A DNA stretch of 64,000 bases, taken from positions 1,364,001 through 1,428,000 of the forward strand of contig NC_017096.1 of NCBI RefSeq assembly GCF_000284335.1. The letters run 5' to 3'. This DNA is from Caldisericum exile AZM16c01 (GTDB lineage: Bacteria > Caldisericota > Caldisericia > Caldisericales > Caldisericaceae). Every line of letters starts with the position of its first letter. The stretch's first letter is position 1. The notes beneath the pieces were generated by a model. It saw only the letters and a program-made list of their open reading frames with translations. It was not told the DNA's origin and did not search any database. The translations under genes were made by a program, and so were the position numbers. Below are positions 16,307-24,708 of the stretch, in pieces.

Positions 16307-16695
16307 CTACTTGCCTCCTTAATCATATTTATTAGTTTTTCTATTATTGACTTTGAAAATTGGAGTTTCTTTTCAAGGTCTTTAAGTTCCTCTATGCCTT
16401 TCTCTGTTATCGTATATACACGCTTTGCAGGACCGCTAACACTTATCTCCCACGAAGATGTTACAAGGCCTTCCATTTCAAACATTCTCATTATCTTATA
16501 AAAGGCACCCATCTCACTTGGGCCAAAGTCTTCTGCTAAATTCTTAAAAGTCTCAATAAATCCAGAGATAATATCATAACCATGCTTTGGACCGTTCAAT
16601 TTTAGATACGACAAAATCCACGCTCTCAAGACTATATTCTGAGAAACACCAATGTCTGTAAAATTTGCACAACCTCTTCCACATTTTCGTTTCAT
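16303..16695 (-). CDS. PadR family transcriptional regulator
   Basis: 130 aa with a PadR winged helix (LRAWILSYLKLNGPKHGYDI, then PSEMGAFYKIMRMFEMEG and GPAKRVYTITEKG) and a short C-terminal dimerisation helix. The N terminus has CGRGC at residues 5-9, which could bind a metal or sense redox. It is the first gene of a two-gene unit with a NifX-like protein and is divergent from the glycosyltransferase gene across 62 bp, so it may regulate both. The ATG is 5 nt behind TATAAT. Confidence 0.85.
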   Translation of the reverse strand: MKRKCGRGCANFTDIGVSQNIVLRAWILSYLKLNGPKHGYDIISGFIETFKNLAEDFGPSEMGAFYKIMRMFEMEGLVTSSWEISVSGPAKRVYTITEKGIEELKDLEKKLQFSKSIIEKLINMIKEASR

Positions 16696-16700
16696 ATATT

Positions 16701-16756
16701 ATTATATCATATAAGTAACAAAAATCATTTTCACTTGTAGGTAACTATGCTATAAT
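16701..16756. promoter_or_regulatory. divergent leaderless promoters (PadR operon / glycosyltransferase)
   Basis: The minus-strand TATAAT at 16706-16701 is 5 nt from ATG 16695. On the plus strand TTTTCA (16728-16733), 17-bp spacer and TATAAT (16751-16756) stand 4 nt before ATG 16761. Both transcripts would lack a 5' leader. The interval is the natural place for a PadR operator, but I see no clean palindrome. Confidence 0.5.
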
Positions 16757-16760
16757 TTTG

Positions 16761-17837
16761 ATGATGATAATGAAAATACTAATATTGCTAGCAATTTTAG
16801 GGATTTTTAGTGGAATTTTTGCATTTTATAGAGGGAGGTTTCTTGAAAAAGTTGACTCCATTGATACACCATTAGTATCGGTTATAATTCCTGCAAGAAA
16901 TGAAGAGAACAATCTCAAGAAGATACTTACAAGCCTTAAGAATTGCACTTATCCAAACCTTGAGGTTATTGTCGTAGATGATAATTCAACTGATAGAACC
17001 TTTGAGGTCGCACAATCCTTTGGAGCAAAAGTCGTGCGTATAATTGAGCGTGAGAATGGCTTTCTTGGAAAACCATACGCATGTCTTAAAGGCTTTAAAA
17101 ATTCACAAGGAGATATCCTAATATTTGTTGATGCAGATGTAGAATTTGAATCTAATGCAATTAAAAGTATTGTTTCGGAAGTGTTAAGAACAAAAGGAGT
17201 TGTATCAGTGTGGCCAAAACATATTGTAAAAAAGCCTTACGAAAATCTATCAATGATTTTTGCCATCATATCTGCCATGGCATCAAAAAGCTTTACCATC
17301 ATTGAAAACACAAAGCCAATCGGCATTTATGGTCCTTTGATTGCCGTATCAAGGGAAAATTATATCAAAGTAGGGACCCATTACGTTGTCAAAAATGAGG
17401 TTGTTGAAGATTTTAAACTTGGGCAGGCATTTTTAAAGGCAAATATACCTATCACGAATTTCCTTGGTTCCGACCTTGTCAAATTCAGGATGTATCCGGA
17501 AGGGTTTAATTCACTTTTCAAAGGTTGGTCAAAAAACTCCGCACTGGGAAGTGCAATTGTAGATTTTTCGATTGTTTTGCCGATTATGCTTTTCCTTTTC
17601 GGCTCTCTTATTCCACCTTTATACTATCGCATATACCCGTTTTTCTATCTTTACTTTGCATATGTATTTTTGATTTACATTTTTGCAAGAAGAGTTGGTG
17701 AATTTTCGGTAATTGCTTCAATATTTTATCCAGCAGTTGTTTTCTTCACCCTTTATGTTATTTCATATTCTTTTTATGCAACTTTCATAAGAGGCTTTGT
17801 AGAGTGGAAAGATGTAAAAATATTTACAAGAAGGTAG
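16761..17837 (+). CDS. family 2 glycosyltransferase, membrane-associated
   Basis: About 358 aa. It has an N-terminal membrane helix, then a GT-A domain: VSVIIPARNEENNL, VIVVDDNSTDRT, the DVDADVEFE-like metal motif ILIFVDADVEFE and an acceptor-side VVEDFKLGQAF. Two to three hydrophobic helices lie at the C terminus. The layout resembles CrtQ/lipid glycosyltransferases that use membrane lipid acceptors. The downstream gene is a PlsY-like acyltransferase 10 nt away, suggesting a joint role in glycolipid formation (inference). ATG 16761 is preferred because it follows the -10 box; ATG 16764 and 16770 are alternatives. Confidence 0.8.
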   Translation: MMIMKILILLAILGIFSGIFAFYRGRFLEKVDSIDTPLVSVIIPARNEENNLKKILTSLKNCTYPNLEVIVVDDNSTDRTFEVAQSFGAKVVRIIERENGFLGKPYACLKGFKNSQGDILIFVDADVEFESNAIKSIVSEVLRTKGVVSVWPKHIVKKPYENLSMIFAIISAMASKSFTIIENTKPIGIYGPLIAVSRENYIKVGTHYVVKNEVVEDFKLGQAFLKANIPITNFLGSDLVKFRMYPEGFNSLFKGWSKNSALGSAIVDFSIVLPIMLFLFGSLIPPLYYRIYPFFYLYFAYVFLIYIFARRVGEFSVIASIFYPAVVFFTLYVISYSFYATFIRGFVEWKDVKIFTRR

Positions 17838-17847
17838 GTGAAATAAA

Positions 17848-18465
17848 GTGGAACAAATAAGATTGTTTGCGCTTTACTTCTTAATTGAATTTTTAGCAGG
17901 TTCTATCATGTTTTCCTACCTTATAGGTCTTATACTCCACAAAGACATAAGAAGATATGGAGATGGAAATCCTGGTGGGTTCAATTTGTGGCACGCAGCA
18001 GGACGTGTTGCAGGTATCATAGGAAGCCTCCTTGATTTTGCTAAAGGGGCATTGCCTTTGTATTTTATCGCTAAAAATAACATTTTCGGGAGTGTTCCAT
18101 TGAGTATACTTGCCATTGCACCACTTTTGGGGCATATGTTTTCACCACTTCTAAAAGGAAGAGGTGGAAAAGGAGTTGCAACAACATTTGGGATTTGGGT
18201 TGCGTTAACGAACTTCCAAATCGCAATACTCTTTGCGATTGCTTTGATTTTATATCCTCTCGTATTTCACAAAGGTTATGAGGAATCGCCTGAATACAAT
18301 GCTCTTAGGGTAGTAGGTTCATTCCTATTCATTGGCGTTTTTGTTTATATTTTATATCGAGAGTTTCTTCTTGCTTGGTTCTTGAATGCATTGCTTCTTA
18401 TCTACTCCCATAGAAGAGAACTGAGCGATATCCCAATAAGACTTAAAGAAAGGTTTTTAGGGTAA
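17848..18465 (+). CDS. PlsY-like glycerol-3-phosphate acyltransferase, divergent copy
   Basis: 205-aa integral membrane protein of the PlsY family. Hydrophobic helices flank GDGNPGGFN (the GSGNxGATN loop, altered), FAKGALPLYF and KGRGGKGVAT (motif 2, intact). Motif 3, normally HRENIxRL, is reduced to SHRRELSDIPIRL. PlsY uses acyl phosphate to make lysophosphatidic acid, but the changed motifs suggest a different acceptor. It starts with GTG and sits directly behind a glycosyltransferase. A second, also divergent, PlsY lies at 33440. Confidence 0.75.
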   Translation: MEQIRLFALYFLIEFLAGSIMFSYLIGLILHKDIRRYGDGNPGGFNLWHAAGRVAGIIGSLLDFAKGALPLYFIAKNNIFGSVPLSILAIAPLLGHMFSPLLKGRGGKGVATTFGIWVALTNFQIAILFAIALILYPLVFHKGYEESPEYNALRVVGSFLFIGVFVYILYREFLLAWFLNALLLIYSHRRELSDIPIRLKERFLG

Positions 18466-18519
18466 ATTATTTAGGCATACGACAACTTAAAGGTATACAC
18501 CCCTAAAAGCAATTCCCTT

Positions 18520-20022
18520 TTACGGCTTATTCTTTGGACAGCACGTATGACAATCGCCGCACATAAAACATTCTTTGCAATCAATTTCATAATGGTCAAC
18601 TTTCTCAATTGTTGCATTTGCAGGACAGTTTCTAACACAATTCTTGCATAAGATACAAGAATTTGAAATTTTACCGTTTACAAGATGTAATTTACTACCA
18701 ATAAAGGCAACTACTCCAAGATAAGCACCAAATGGGCAAATATATCTGCACCATGGTCTGTAAATGAATACCGAAGAGATAAGCGTTAAAATAACTATTA
18801 TAAGAGCAATCCCTGTAAGAGATATGCTGTATATGGATTTGAAAGGCTCAAATTTACATAGGATACCAACACCATTTACAATTGCAAAAGCAATAACTAA
18901 AATTAGCACCAAATATTTAATATATTTTAGCTTTCTATCCAAACTTGGACTTATTTTTAAAGCAATTTTCTTTTGAAAAAGAAATTCTTGCAATGCACCA
19001 TGAGGACAAACCCAACCACAGAAAATCCTACCTTTAAAAAGAGTTATAGGCGTAATTATTCCAATCATAACAATTCCTAATATAAATACCTTTGAACCAA
19101 CAGCACTTATGAATATCTTCTCTATATACCCCATAATACAAGGACATCCACCAAAATAAAATCCAAGCACCGCAACTGAGAACAAAAGCAATAAATACCG
19201 TAATTTAAACTTCTTGAGGATGTAAAGAAGAAGCGCAAGGAACAATAGCAATAGGTATAGGATATTTTGAGTAGTAAAAATATCTTGAAGCGTTATGTTT
19301 GAGGTGCTTGTATTCGAAGTCTTTTCTTGGGTGTTAACTTCGTTAGTATTTGTTTGAGAATTTGAGGGATTCTCTATGTGCTCTTCCGAAGAAGTTGTTT
19401 TAGAGTTATCTGTTTGTGTTTGAGAACTTGAAGTACTTTCAGAACTATTGGATGAAGAAACAGAGCTACTATTCGAGGAAGGAGTGCTCGAAGAAGTATT
19501 AGGGGTGACGGTGCTTGAGGAAGCATTATTCACATTTGTATTATTTGATGCTCCCGTGTTCGATGTTGCAGTCGTGTTTGAAGATGTCCCACTTGAAGAC
19601 GAGTCCTGAGTTGAGGAAACCGTTGTAGTACTGTTCGTATCACTACCATTAACGACTTTTATTGTTGCAGTCCAAACCATTAACCCACCCTTAGGACAAT
19701 CTCTTGTAACTTTAATAACCGCATCGGAAACTGTAGTAAATTTTACTTCGATAGTTTTTTTGTCAGGCGTGCCTGTGATCCACGGATACTCTTTTACAAT
19801 TTCTCCCCCCACTACTTCAATTTTCGTCTCATCAAGGGGAAGAACGCAGGTTTTATGGGTTTTAGTTCTCAGTATATCAATTGAAATCGTCTCTTCAACT
19901 TCCACCTCAGTCTTTGAAGGAACGATACTCACGGTGCATCCAAAAATATTTGGAACATATAAAAATATAAGCAAAAGTACCGCAATTGCGGATATTAAAA
20001 CCTTTTTCTTAATTTGTTTCAT
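18520..20022 (-). CDS. membrane polyferredoxin with exported domain and Ser/Thr/Asn linker
   Basis: 500 aa. Residues 1-28 form a signal/anchor helix. Residues 29-125 form a predicted beta-rich extracytoplasmic domain with cysteines at 29, 58 and near 109. Residues ~126-245 are a linker made almost entirely of Ser, Thr, Asn and Gln. Then come NapH/NosR-like membrane helices with CGWVCPHGALQEF and CRYICPFGAYLG, and two C-terminal 4Fe-4S ferredoxin clusters (CILCKNCVRNCP, CKECFMCGDCHTCCP). It probably transfers electrons across or at the membrane. AGGAGG precedes the ATG. No partner oxidoreductase is adjacent. Confidence 0.8.
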   Translation of the reverse strand: MKQIKKKVLISAIAVLLLIFLYVPNIFGCTVSIVPSKTEVEVEETISIDILRTKTHKTCVLPLDETKIEVVGGEIVKEYPWITGTPDKKTIEVKFTTVSDAVIKVTRDCPKGGLMVWTATIKVVNGSDTNSTTTVSSTQDSSSSGTSSNTTATSNTGASNNTNVNNASSSTVTPNTSSSTPSSNSSSVSSSNSSESTSSSQTQTDNSKTTSSEEHIENPSNSQTNTNEVNTQEKTSNTSTSNITLQDIFTTQNILYLLLLFLALLLYILKKFKLRYLLLLFSVAVLGFYFGGCPCIMGYIEKIFISAVGSKVFILGIVMIGIITPITLFKGRIFCGWVCPHGALQEFLFQKKIALKISPSLDRKLKYIKYLVLILVIAFAIVNGVGILCKFEPFKSIYSISLTGIALIIVILTLISSVFIYRPWCRYICPFGAYLGVVAFIGSKLHLVNGKISNSCILCKNCVRNCPANATIEKVDHYEIDCKECFMCGDCHTCCPKNKP

Positions 20023-20130
20023 TACAACCTCCTAAAATTTAATGTTATTACTTGTTTTATAATATCTGGAAATTGTGAAGACAATTTGAATAATTTTTCA
20101 CAATATGGCTTTTTAAAGACAAAAGTTTCT

Positions 20131-20157
20131 TTGCAAAAGAAAAAATGGGGCTATAAT
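20131..20157 (+). promoter_or_regulatory. promoter of ferritin-like gene
   Basis: TTGCAA (20131-20136), 15-bp spacer, TATAAT (20152-20157). The transcript would start just ahead of GGAGG (20165-20169) and ATG 20177. Confidence 0.55.
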
Positions 20158-20176
20158 ATTTTTATGGAGGTGCAAT

Positions 20177-20464
20177 ATGGCAGGCAATATGTATGAAGAC
20201 CCAAAGGTAATTGGTGAAAGGGCAATGGATTTACATAGGGCAATTGCCTCACTCATGGAAGAACTTGAAGCAATTGACTATTATAACCAAAGAGTTGAGG
20301 CAACATCTGACCCAGAACTTAAGAAAATTCTCATCCACAACAGAGATGAAGAGAAAGAACATGCTGCAATGCTTATCGAGTATTTGAGACGAGTTGATCC
20401 TAAATTTGAGCACGAGTTGAAGGACTATCTCTTTACAACAAAAGACTTTGGAGAAATGGGTTAA
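20177..20464 (+). CDS. encapsulated-ferritin-like (EncFtn) protein
   Basis: 95-aa two-helix ferritin-like protein. ASLMEELEAIDYYNQR and HNRDEEKEHAAMLIEYLRR match the encapsulated ferritin family, in which two half-ferritin chains share a di-iron ferroxidase site. Glu29, Glu59 and His62 line up with that site, and Tyr36 with the nearby conserved Tyr. It would oxidise Fe(II) for storage or detoxification. The C terminus (KDFGEMG) shows no clear encapsulin-targeting peptide, and no encapsulin shell gene is nearby. It has GGAGG before ATG and lies 9 nt ahead of an ATP-grasp ligase gene. Confidence 0.82.
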   Translation: MAGNMYEDPKVIGERAMDLHRAIASLMEELEAIDYYNQRVEATSDPELKKILIHNRDEEKEHAAMLIEYLRRVDPKFEHELKDYLFTTKDFGEMG

Positions 20465-20473
20465 TAAAGTTAT

Positions 20474-21484
20474 ATGAAAGTTGGAATTACCTTTAACCTA
20501 AAAAGAAGCGAAACCGAGTTAGACGAGTTTGATAGACCTGTAACAATTGAGGCAATAAAGCGTGCACTTGAGGCAAGGGGGCACAAGGTTAAACTGTATG
20601 AAGCAACTTCCCCCTTGCTCTTTTATTCACTTACAATTGATAGGCCTCAGTTTGTCTTCAATATCGCAGAGGGAAAATACGGAGCATACAGGGAAGCATT
20701 TGTGCCAGCGCTTTTAGATGAACTTAGAATTCCGTATACTGGATCATCTGTCTTATCTTTGGCTATATCAATGGATAAAGTGATGACAAAAGAAGTACTT
20801 TTATACCATGGTATCCCGACGCCAAAGTTTAAGGTTTTAAAGGTAATCGATCCTATTGAAATTGGAGATCTTAACTATCCTGTTATAGTAAAACCAATTT
20901 TTGAAGGCTCAAGTATTGGCATTACTTCAAAATCGATTTGCGAAAACGATATTGAATTAAAAGAGGCCGCTGAAAAAGCTTTTAGGAAATTTAAACGACC
21001 TATCATGGTTGAGGAGTTCATAGGCGGAATGGAAGTAACAGTTGGGGTAATGGGAAATTTTCCCCCACAGGTTTTGCCACCCATGGAAATTGATTTCTCA
21101 ACGCTCTCAAAAAGAGAATTGAAGGCATCCCCCTACATACAAACTTACAAGTTCAAAACTGATTATTCAGACAAAGCCAATTATTACCTACCTGCAAGGC
21201 TTCCAGTGGAAGTGCTTCAAAAGATAACGGAGATTGTAAAAAATGCCTTTATTGCCCTAAGAAATAGAGATGTTGCAAGGTTTGACCTACGTGTCGACAA
21301 GAATTACAATCCATACATTCTTGAGGTTAATCCCCTCCCGGGGCTTGATCCAGAGCACTCAGATTTGCCACGTATATACAAACTCATGGGAAAAACTTAT
21401 GGAGACCTTATAAACGACATACTTCAAGTAGCAGTAGAAAGATACCGACTTGAAACAAAAATCTCCTACAACCACGAAGAGTAA
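20474..21484 (+). CDS. D-alanine-D-alanine ligase family ATP-grasp enzyme
   Basis: 336 aa. N-terminal fold MKVGITFNLKR; central MDKVMTKEVLLYHGIPTP; ATP-grasp segments YPVIVKPIFEGSSIGI and MVEEFIGGMEVTVGV; metal-binding RFDLRVDKN and ILEVNPLPGLDP. The final motif differs from the usual NTxPGxTxxS of true Ddl (here NPLPGLDPEHSDLP), so it belongs to a Ddl-like subgroup whose amino-acid substrates may not be D-alanine. It is co-directional with the ferritin-like gene and probably co-transcribed, though no functional link is known to me. Confidence 0.75.
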   Translation: MKVGITFNLKRSETELDEFDRPVTIEAIKRALEARGHKVKLYEATSPLLFYSLTIDRPQFVFNIAEGKYGAYREAFVPALLDELRIPYTGSSVLSLAISMDKVMTKEVLLYHGIPTPKFKVLKVIDPIEIGDLNYPVIVKPIFEGSSIGITSKSICENDIELKEAAEKAFRKFKRPIMVEEFIGGMEVTVGVMGNFPPQVLPPMEIDFSTLSKRELKASPYIQTYKFKTDYSDKANYYLPARLPVEVLQKITEIVKNAFIALRNRDVARFDLRVDKNYNPYILEVNPLPGLDPEHSDLPRIYKLMGKTYGDLINDILQVAVERYRLETKISYNHEE

Positions 21485-21545
21485 GTCCTTGCAAAAAATT
21501 AAGAGTGATTTTTAGTAAATAGACAATTTTAATACAATACTATAT

Positions 21546-21869
21546 ATGGGAGTAAGAGAGTACTTTGTTGAAAGACTAAAAGAAGCACTTAAAGAGAAAG
21601 ATTTGACTCAAAGCGAACTTGCAAGAAGAACGGGCATCTCCATCGCATACATATCGCAACTCATACAGGGAAAAAAGACACCAACGATAAAGGTTGTTGC
21701 AAAAATTGCTGAGGCACTTGATTTACCTCCTTCTTACTTCATAGAAAAGACGGATATAAAAATCCTCTTTCACCTTGATAAAGATCTCACCGAAGAGGAT
21801 ATAAGGGCAATTGAAGCGTTTGTTGACTATCTTAAAAAAAGGAAAAGTGGAAACAAAGAAACTAATTGA
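21546..21869 (+). CDS. XRE family transcriptional regulator
   Basis: 107 aa. A Cro/C1-type helix-turn-helix occupies residues ~8-63 (LTQSELARRTGISIAYISQL, then GKKTPTIKVVAKIAEALDLPP). The C-terminal tail is short. It overlaps the next gene, an ImmA-like metallopeptidase relative, by 23 nt, recalling regulator/anti-repressor pairs. ATG 21546 follows TACAAT (21533-21538) by 7 nt with no Shine-Dalgarno, so it is another probable leaderless start. Confidence 0.85.
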   Translation: MGVREYFVERLKEALKEKDLTQSELARRTGISIAYISQLIQGKKTPTIKVVAKIAEALDLPPSYFIEKTDIKILFHLDKDLTEEDIRAIEAFVDYLKKRKSGNKETN

Positions 21870-22335
21870 GACATTTCCAAAAGGAAATCCTGCAAGACAA
21901 ATAGACATTTTCAAGGCAATTGATTACTACATTGGTTTGGAAAATGTTTATGAAATTGAAAGTAGTATAAATTTTACATTAATATCCGAAGAAAAAACTT
22001 GCATATTTATAAATAAAAATCTACCATTTAAGGTTAAGCACTTCATTTTGGCACATGAATTTGTAGAATATTTAATGCAAAAACAAAAACCTTTTGCAAA
22101 CTTCCCATATTATATCTATAAAGGGAGGGACAAAAAATTCCAGTGGAAAGTAAATAAAATTGCATCTGAACTCTTAGTGCCAGAGGTAGTCTTAAAGAAA
22201 ATAATAAGTGAAGCGCTCCTCTACACTGATAGGATAAAATCACCGCTTGTAAATGAACTCTCTAATTATTTCGAAGTTTCAATTAATGTTATTAAAATAA
22301 GACTTAAATCTTTCGGATACGAGGTGGTTTTATGA
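21847..22335 (+). CDS. ImmA/IrrE-like protein with altered zinc motif
   Basis: 162 aa. The segment HFILAHEFVEYLM and the C-terminal KVNKIASELLVPEVVLKK match ImmA/IrrE (DUF955) metallopeptidases, which cleave partner XRE repressors. The family zinc motif HExxH reads HEFVE here, so the second zinc histidine is missing. It may be catalytically dead or use Glu as a ligand. GTG 21847 is chosen because AAGGA precedes it; a TTG at 21811 would overlap the regulator by 59 nt. It ends in an ATGA overlap with pyrG, which places a housekeeping gene behind a regulatory pair. Confidence 0.68.
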   Translation: METKKLIETFPKGNPARQIDIFKAIDYYIGLENVYEIESSINFTLISEEKTCIFINKNLPFKVKHFILAHEFVEYLMQKQKPFANFPYYIYKGRDKKFQWKVNKIASELLVPEVVLKKIISEALLYTDRIKSPLVNELSNYFEVSINVIKIRLKSFGYEVVL

Positions 22336-23936
22336 AGGTTGTTTTCATTACGGGTGGTGTAATTTCTTCCCTTGGAAAAGGACTTGTTGCATCCTCATTG
22401 GGAATGCTTCTTGAAAGTAGAGGATACAGTGTTAATATTGTAAAAATTGACCCATACTTACAGATAGACGCAGGAACAATGTCTCCATACGAACACGGTG
22501 AAGTATTTGTTACAGATGACGGCGGTGAAACAGATCTTGATGTGGGAAACTATGAGAGATTTTTAAATAAAAACCTTACAAAGGATAACAGCATCACAAC
22601 AGGAAAAATCTACTATTCAGTGCTAACAAAAGAACGAGTTGGTTATTATCTGGGAAAGACGGTGCAAGTTATACCTCACATTACAAATGAGATCAAAGAT
22701 AATCTCAAAAAACTTGGAGAGCAATATGATATTCTTATCGTTGAGATCGGAGGCACTGTTGGAGACATTGAATCACAACCTTTTTTGGAAGCAGCTCGAC
22801 AAATGAAAATTGACTTAGGCAAGGAAAATGTTTCCTATATCCATGTTTCTCTTCTTCCATATCTTAGGACAACACAGGAAGTAAAAACAAAACCAACACA
22901 ACACAGTGTTAAGGAACTTCGAAGCATTGGTATTCAGCCAGATTTACTTGTGGTAAGAAGTGAGGTGCCAATCCAAAGATCCATAAAAGAAAAATTGTCT
23001 CTTTTTACGGATGTAAAAGTTGAGAACGTCCTTGAAGCAGTTGATACTGATAACATCTATAAAATCCCAATTCTCCTTGAAAGTCAGGAGTTTTCTAAAA
23101 GAGTATTAGAGGTTTTAGGACTTCAGGAACGAAAATTAAATATTGATAAGTATCTTGATTTCTTGGAAAGAATGGAGCACCCCAAAAGAACTGTCAGAAT
23201 TGGCATAATTGGAAAATATGTTGAACTAAAAGACGCATACAAAAGTCTCATCGAAGCGCTAAAGCATGGCGCAACAGAAAACAGGGCAAAACTTGAAATT
23301 ATATGGATCAATTCAGAAACTCTTGAAAATGAAAATTATAAAAATGTTCTAAAAGAGGCAAATGTTGATGGTATCCTTGTTCCTGGAGGATTTGGCATAA
23401 GAGGTATTGAAGGGATGATAAATGCAATTCACTTTGCAAGAGTAAATAAGGTTCCATTTTTGGGAATTTGCCTTGGAATGCAACTTATGACGATTGAGTT
23501 TGCTCGGAATGTTTGCGGGCTTAAGAAAGCAAACTCAACAGAATTTGACCCAAAAACACCATATCCTGTAATTGACATCATGGAAAGTCAAAAGGATATC
23601 AAAGCACTTGGCGGCACAATGAGACTTGGCGCACAAAAGGCAATTCTTAAAGAAGGAAGCCTTGCGCACAAGATCTACGGGATAACTGAAATTTTAGAAA
23701 GGCACAGACACCGTTATGAAGTTAACAATGAATTTTTACCAATACTAACAAGCCACGGCTTTGTTGTATCGGGCACTTCGCCTAACGGTAAACTCGTTGA
23801 ATTTGGAGAGATTATAGACCACCCGTTTTTTATTGGGACACAGGCACATCCTGAATTTAAATCGAGACCTTTAAACCCACATCCCTTATTTGTAAAATTT
23901 ATCGAGGCTTCGATTACAAGCCATAGTACATCTTAA
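22332..23936 (+). CDS. pyrG: CTP synthase
   Basis: 534 aa, the normal length. It makes CTP from UTP, ATP and glutamine. The N-terminal amidoligase domain starts with FITGGVISSLGKGLVASSLG and includes EIGGTVGDIES. The C-terminal class I glutamine amidotransferase has the nucleophile in GICLGMQLM (near residue 380) and the HPE of the Cys-His-Glu triad in AHPEFKSRP. It overlaps the preceding ImmA-like gene by ATGA and, at its 3' end, the convergent SDR gene by 23 nt. Confidence 0.96.
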   Translation: MKVVFITGGVISSLGKGLVASSLGMLLESRGYSVNIVKIDPYLQIDAGTMSPYEHGEVFVTDDGGETDLDVGNYERFLNKNLTKDNSITTGKIYYSVLTKERVGYYLGKTVQVIPHITNEIKDNLKKLGEQYDILIVEIGGTVGDIESQPFLEAARQMKIDLGKENVSYIHVSLLPYLRTTQEVKTKPTQHSVKELRSIGIQPDLLVVRSEVPIQRSIKEKLSLFTDVKVENVLEAVDTDNIYKIPILLESQEFSKRVLEVLGLQERKLNIDKYLDFLERMEHPKRTVRIGIIGKYVELKDAYKSLIEALKHGATENRAKLEIIWINSETLENENYKNVLKEANVDGILVPGGFGIRGIEGMINAIHFARVNKVPFLGICLGMQLMTIEFARNVCGLKKANSTEFDPKTPYPVIDIMESQKDIKALGGTMRLGAQKAILKEGSLAHKIYGITEILERHRHRYEVNNEFLPILTSHGFVVSGTSPNGKLVEFGEIIDHPFFIGTQAHPEFKSRPLNPHPLFVKFIEASITSHSTS

Positions 23937-24708
23937 AAATTGTTTGAATTAAACTTTCAGGAAGAATTTTCTTTAAAATAACAAATAGTTTCTCAAAAAA
24001 TGGGCCAACAACATACTTGTTCTGTGGATTTTTGCTTGTAATAATTTTATATATTAGTTCTGCAACAATTTTTGGATCGCTTCCTTCGGTTTCGTCCTTT
24101 TCCATTCGTGAAATTGCTTTAAAGAATTTTTCATAATATGGCGAATTCTCTTTGGTGTATTTTTCTCTTCTCCCTGTAAAGCCTGTTTTAAAATCGCCTG
24201 GTTCAACAACAACAACATGAATCCCAAACTGCTCAACTTCCATTCGGAGTGCCTGAGAAAATCCCTCAATTGCAAACTTAGAAGAAGAGTAAAATGCCTG
24301 ATACGGGAGACCAATAAGCCCTGCAATGGAACTGAAATTGATAATTAAGCCTGAGTGCTTTTCTCTCATGTACGGTAATACCGCTTTTACAAGATTAACC
24401 GCACCTATGAAATTTACTTCTATTTGCCTTTTTATTGCTTCGATTGGTGTATCTTCAACTGCACCAGAAATACCAAAACCAGCAACATTTACAAGTGCAT
24501 CAATATGCCCTTCAATTTGGACGATTTGTTTAACAACCTCTTTTGCCTTATCGAAGTCTGTTACGTCAAGCGTAAAAGTGCGATCTTGAATAGAATCTTT
24601 AAGTGTGCGTGATACACCATAGGCATGGATTCCCTTTGAATTGAGGTAATTGAATATCTCAAGTCCAAAACCAGATGAGGCACCAGTAACTAATATTATT
24701 TTATTCAT
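23914..24708 (-). CDS. short-chain dehydrogenase/reductase
   Basis: 264-aa classical SDR with a Rossmann motif TGASSGFGLEIF at about residues 7-18, NVAGFGI, catalytic Ser in NFSSIAG and YSSSK containing the YxxxK pair. It reduces or oxidises an alcohol/ketone with NAD(P). It is the last gene of the glycerol operon, overlapping the DUF1667 gene by 8 nt, so a role in glycerol- or dihydroxyacetone-linked redox is possible. A C-terminal hydrophobic segment may associate with membrane. Its substrate cannot be read from sequence. Confidence 0.82.
   Translation of the reverse strand: MNKIILVTGASSGFGLEIFNYLNSKGIHAYGVSRTLKDSIQDRTFTLDVTDFDKAKEVVKQIVQIEGHIDALVNVAGFGISGAVEDTPIEAIKRQIEVNFIGAVNLVKAVLPYMREKHSGLIINFSSIAGLIGLPYQAFYSSSKFAIEGFSQALRMEVEQFGIHVVVVEPGDFKTGFTGRREKYTKENSPYYEKFFKAISRMEKDETEGSDPKIVAELIYKIITSKNPQNKYVVGPFFEKLFVILKKILPESLIQTIFKMYYGL

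Noticed and set aside
19380-19650. Tandem repeat or assembly error in the Ser/Thr-rich linker
   Set aside because: The codons vary and the frame stays open through both flanking domains, so it reads as a genuine low-complexity linker.
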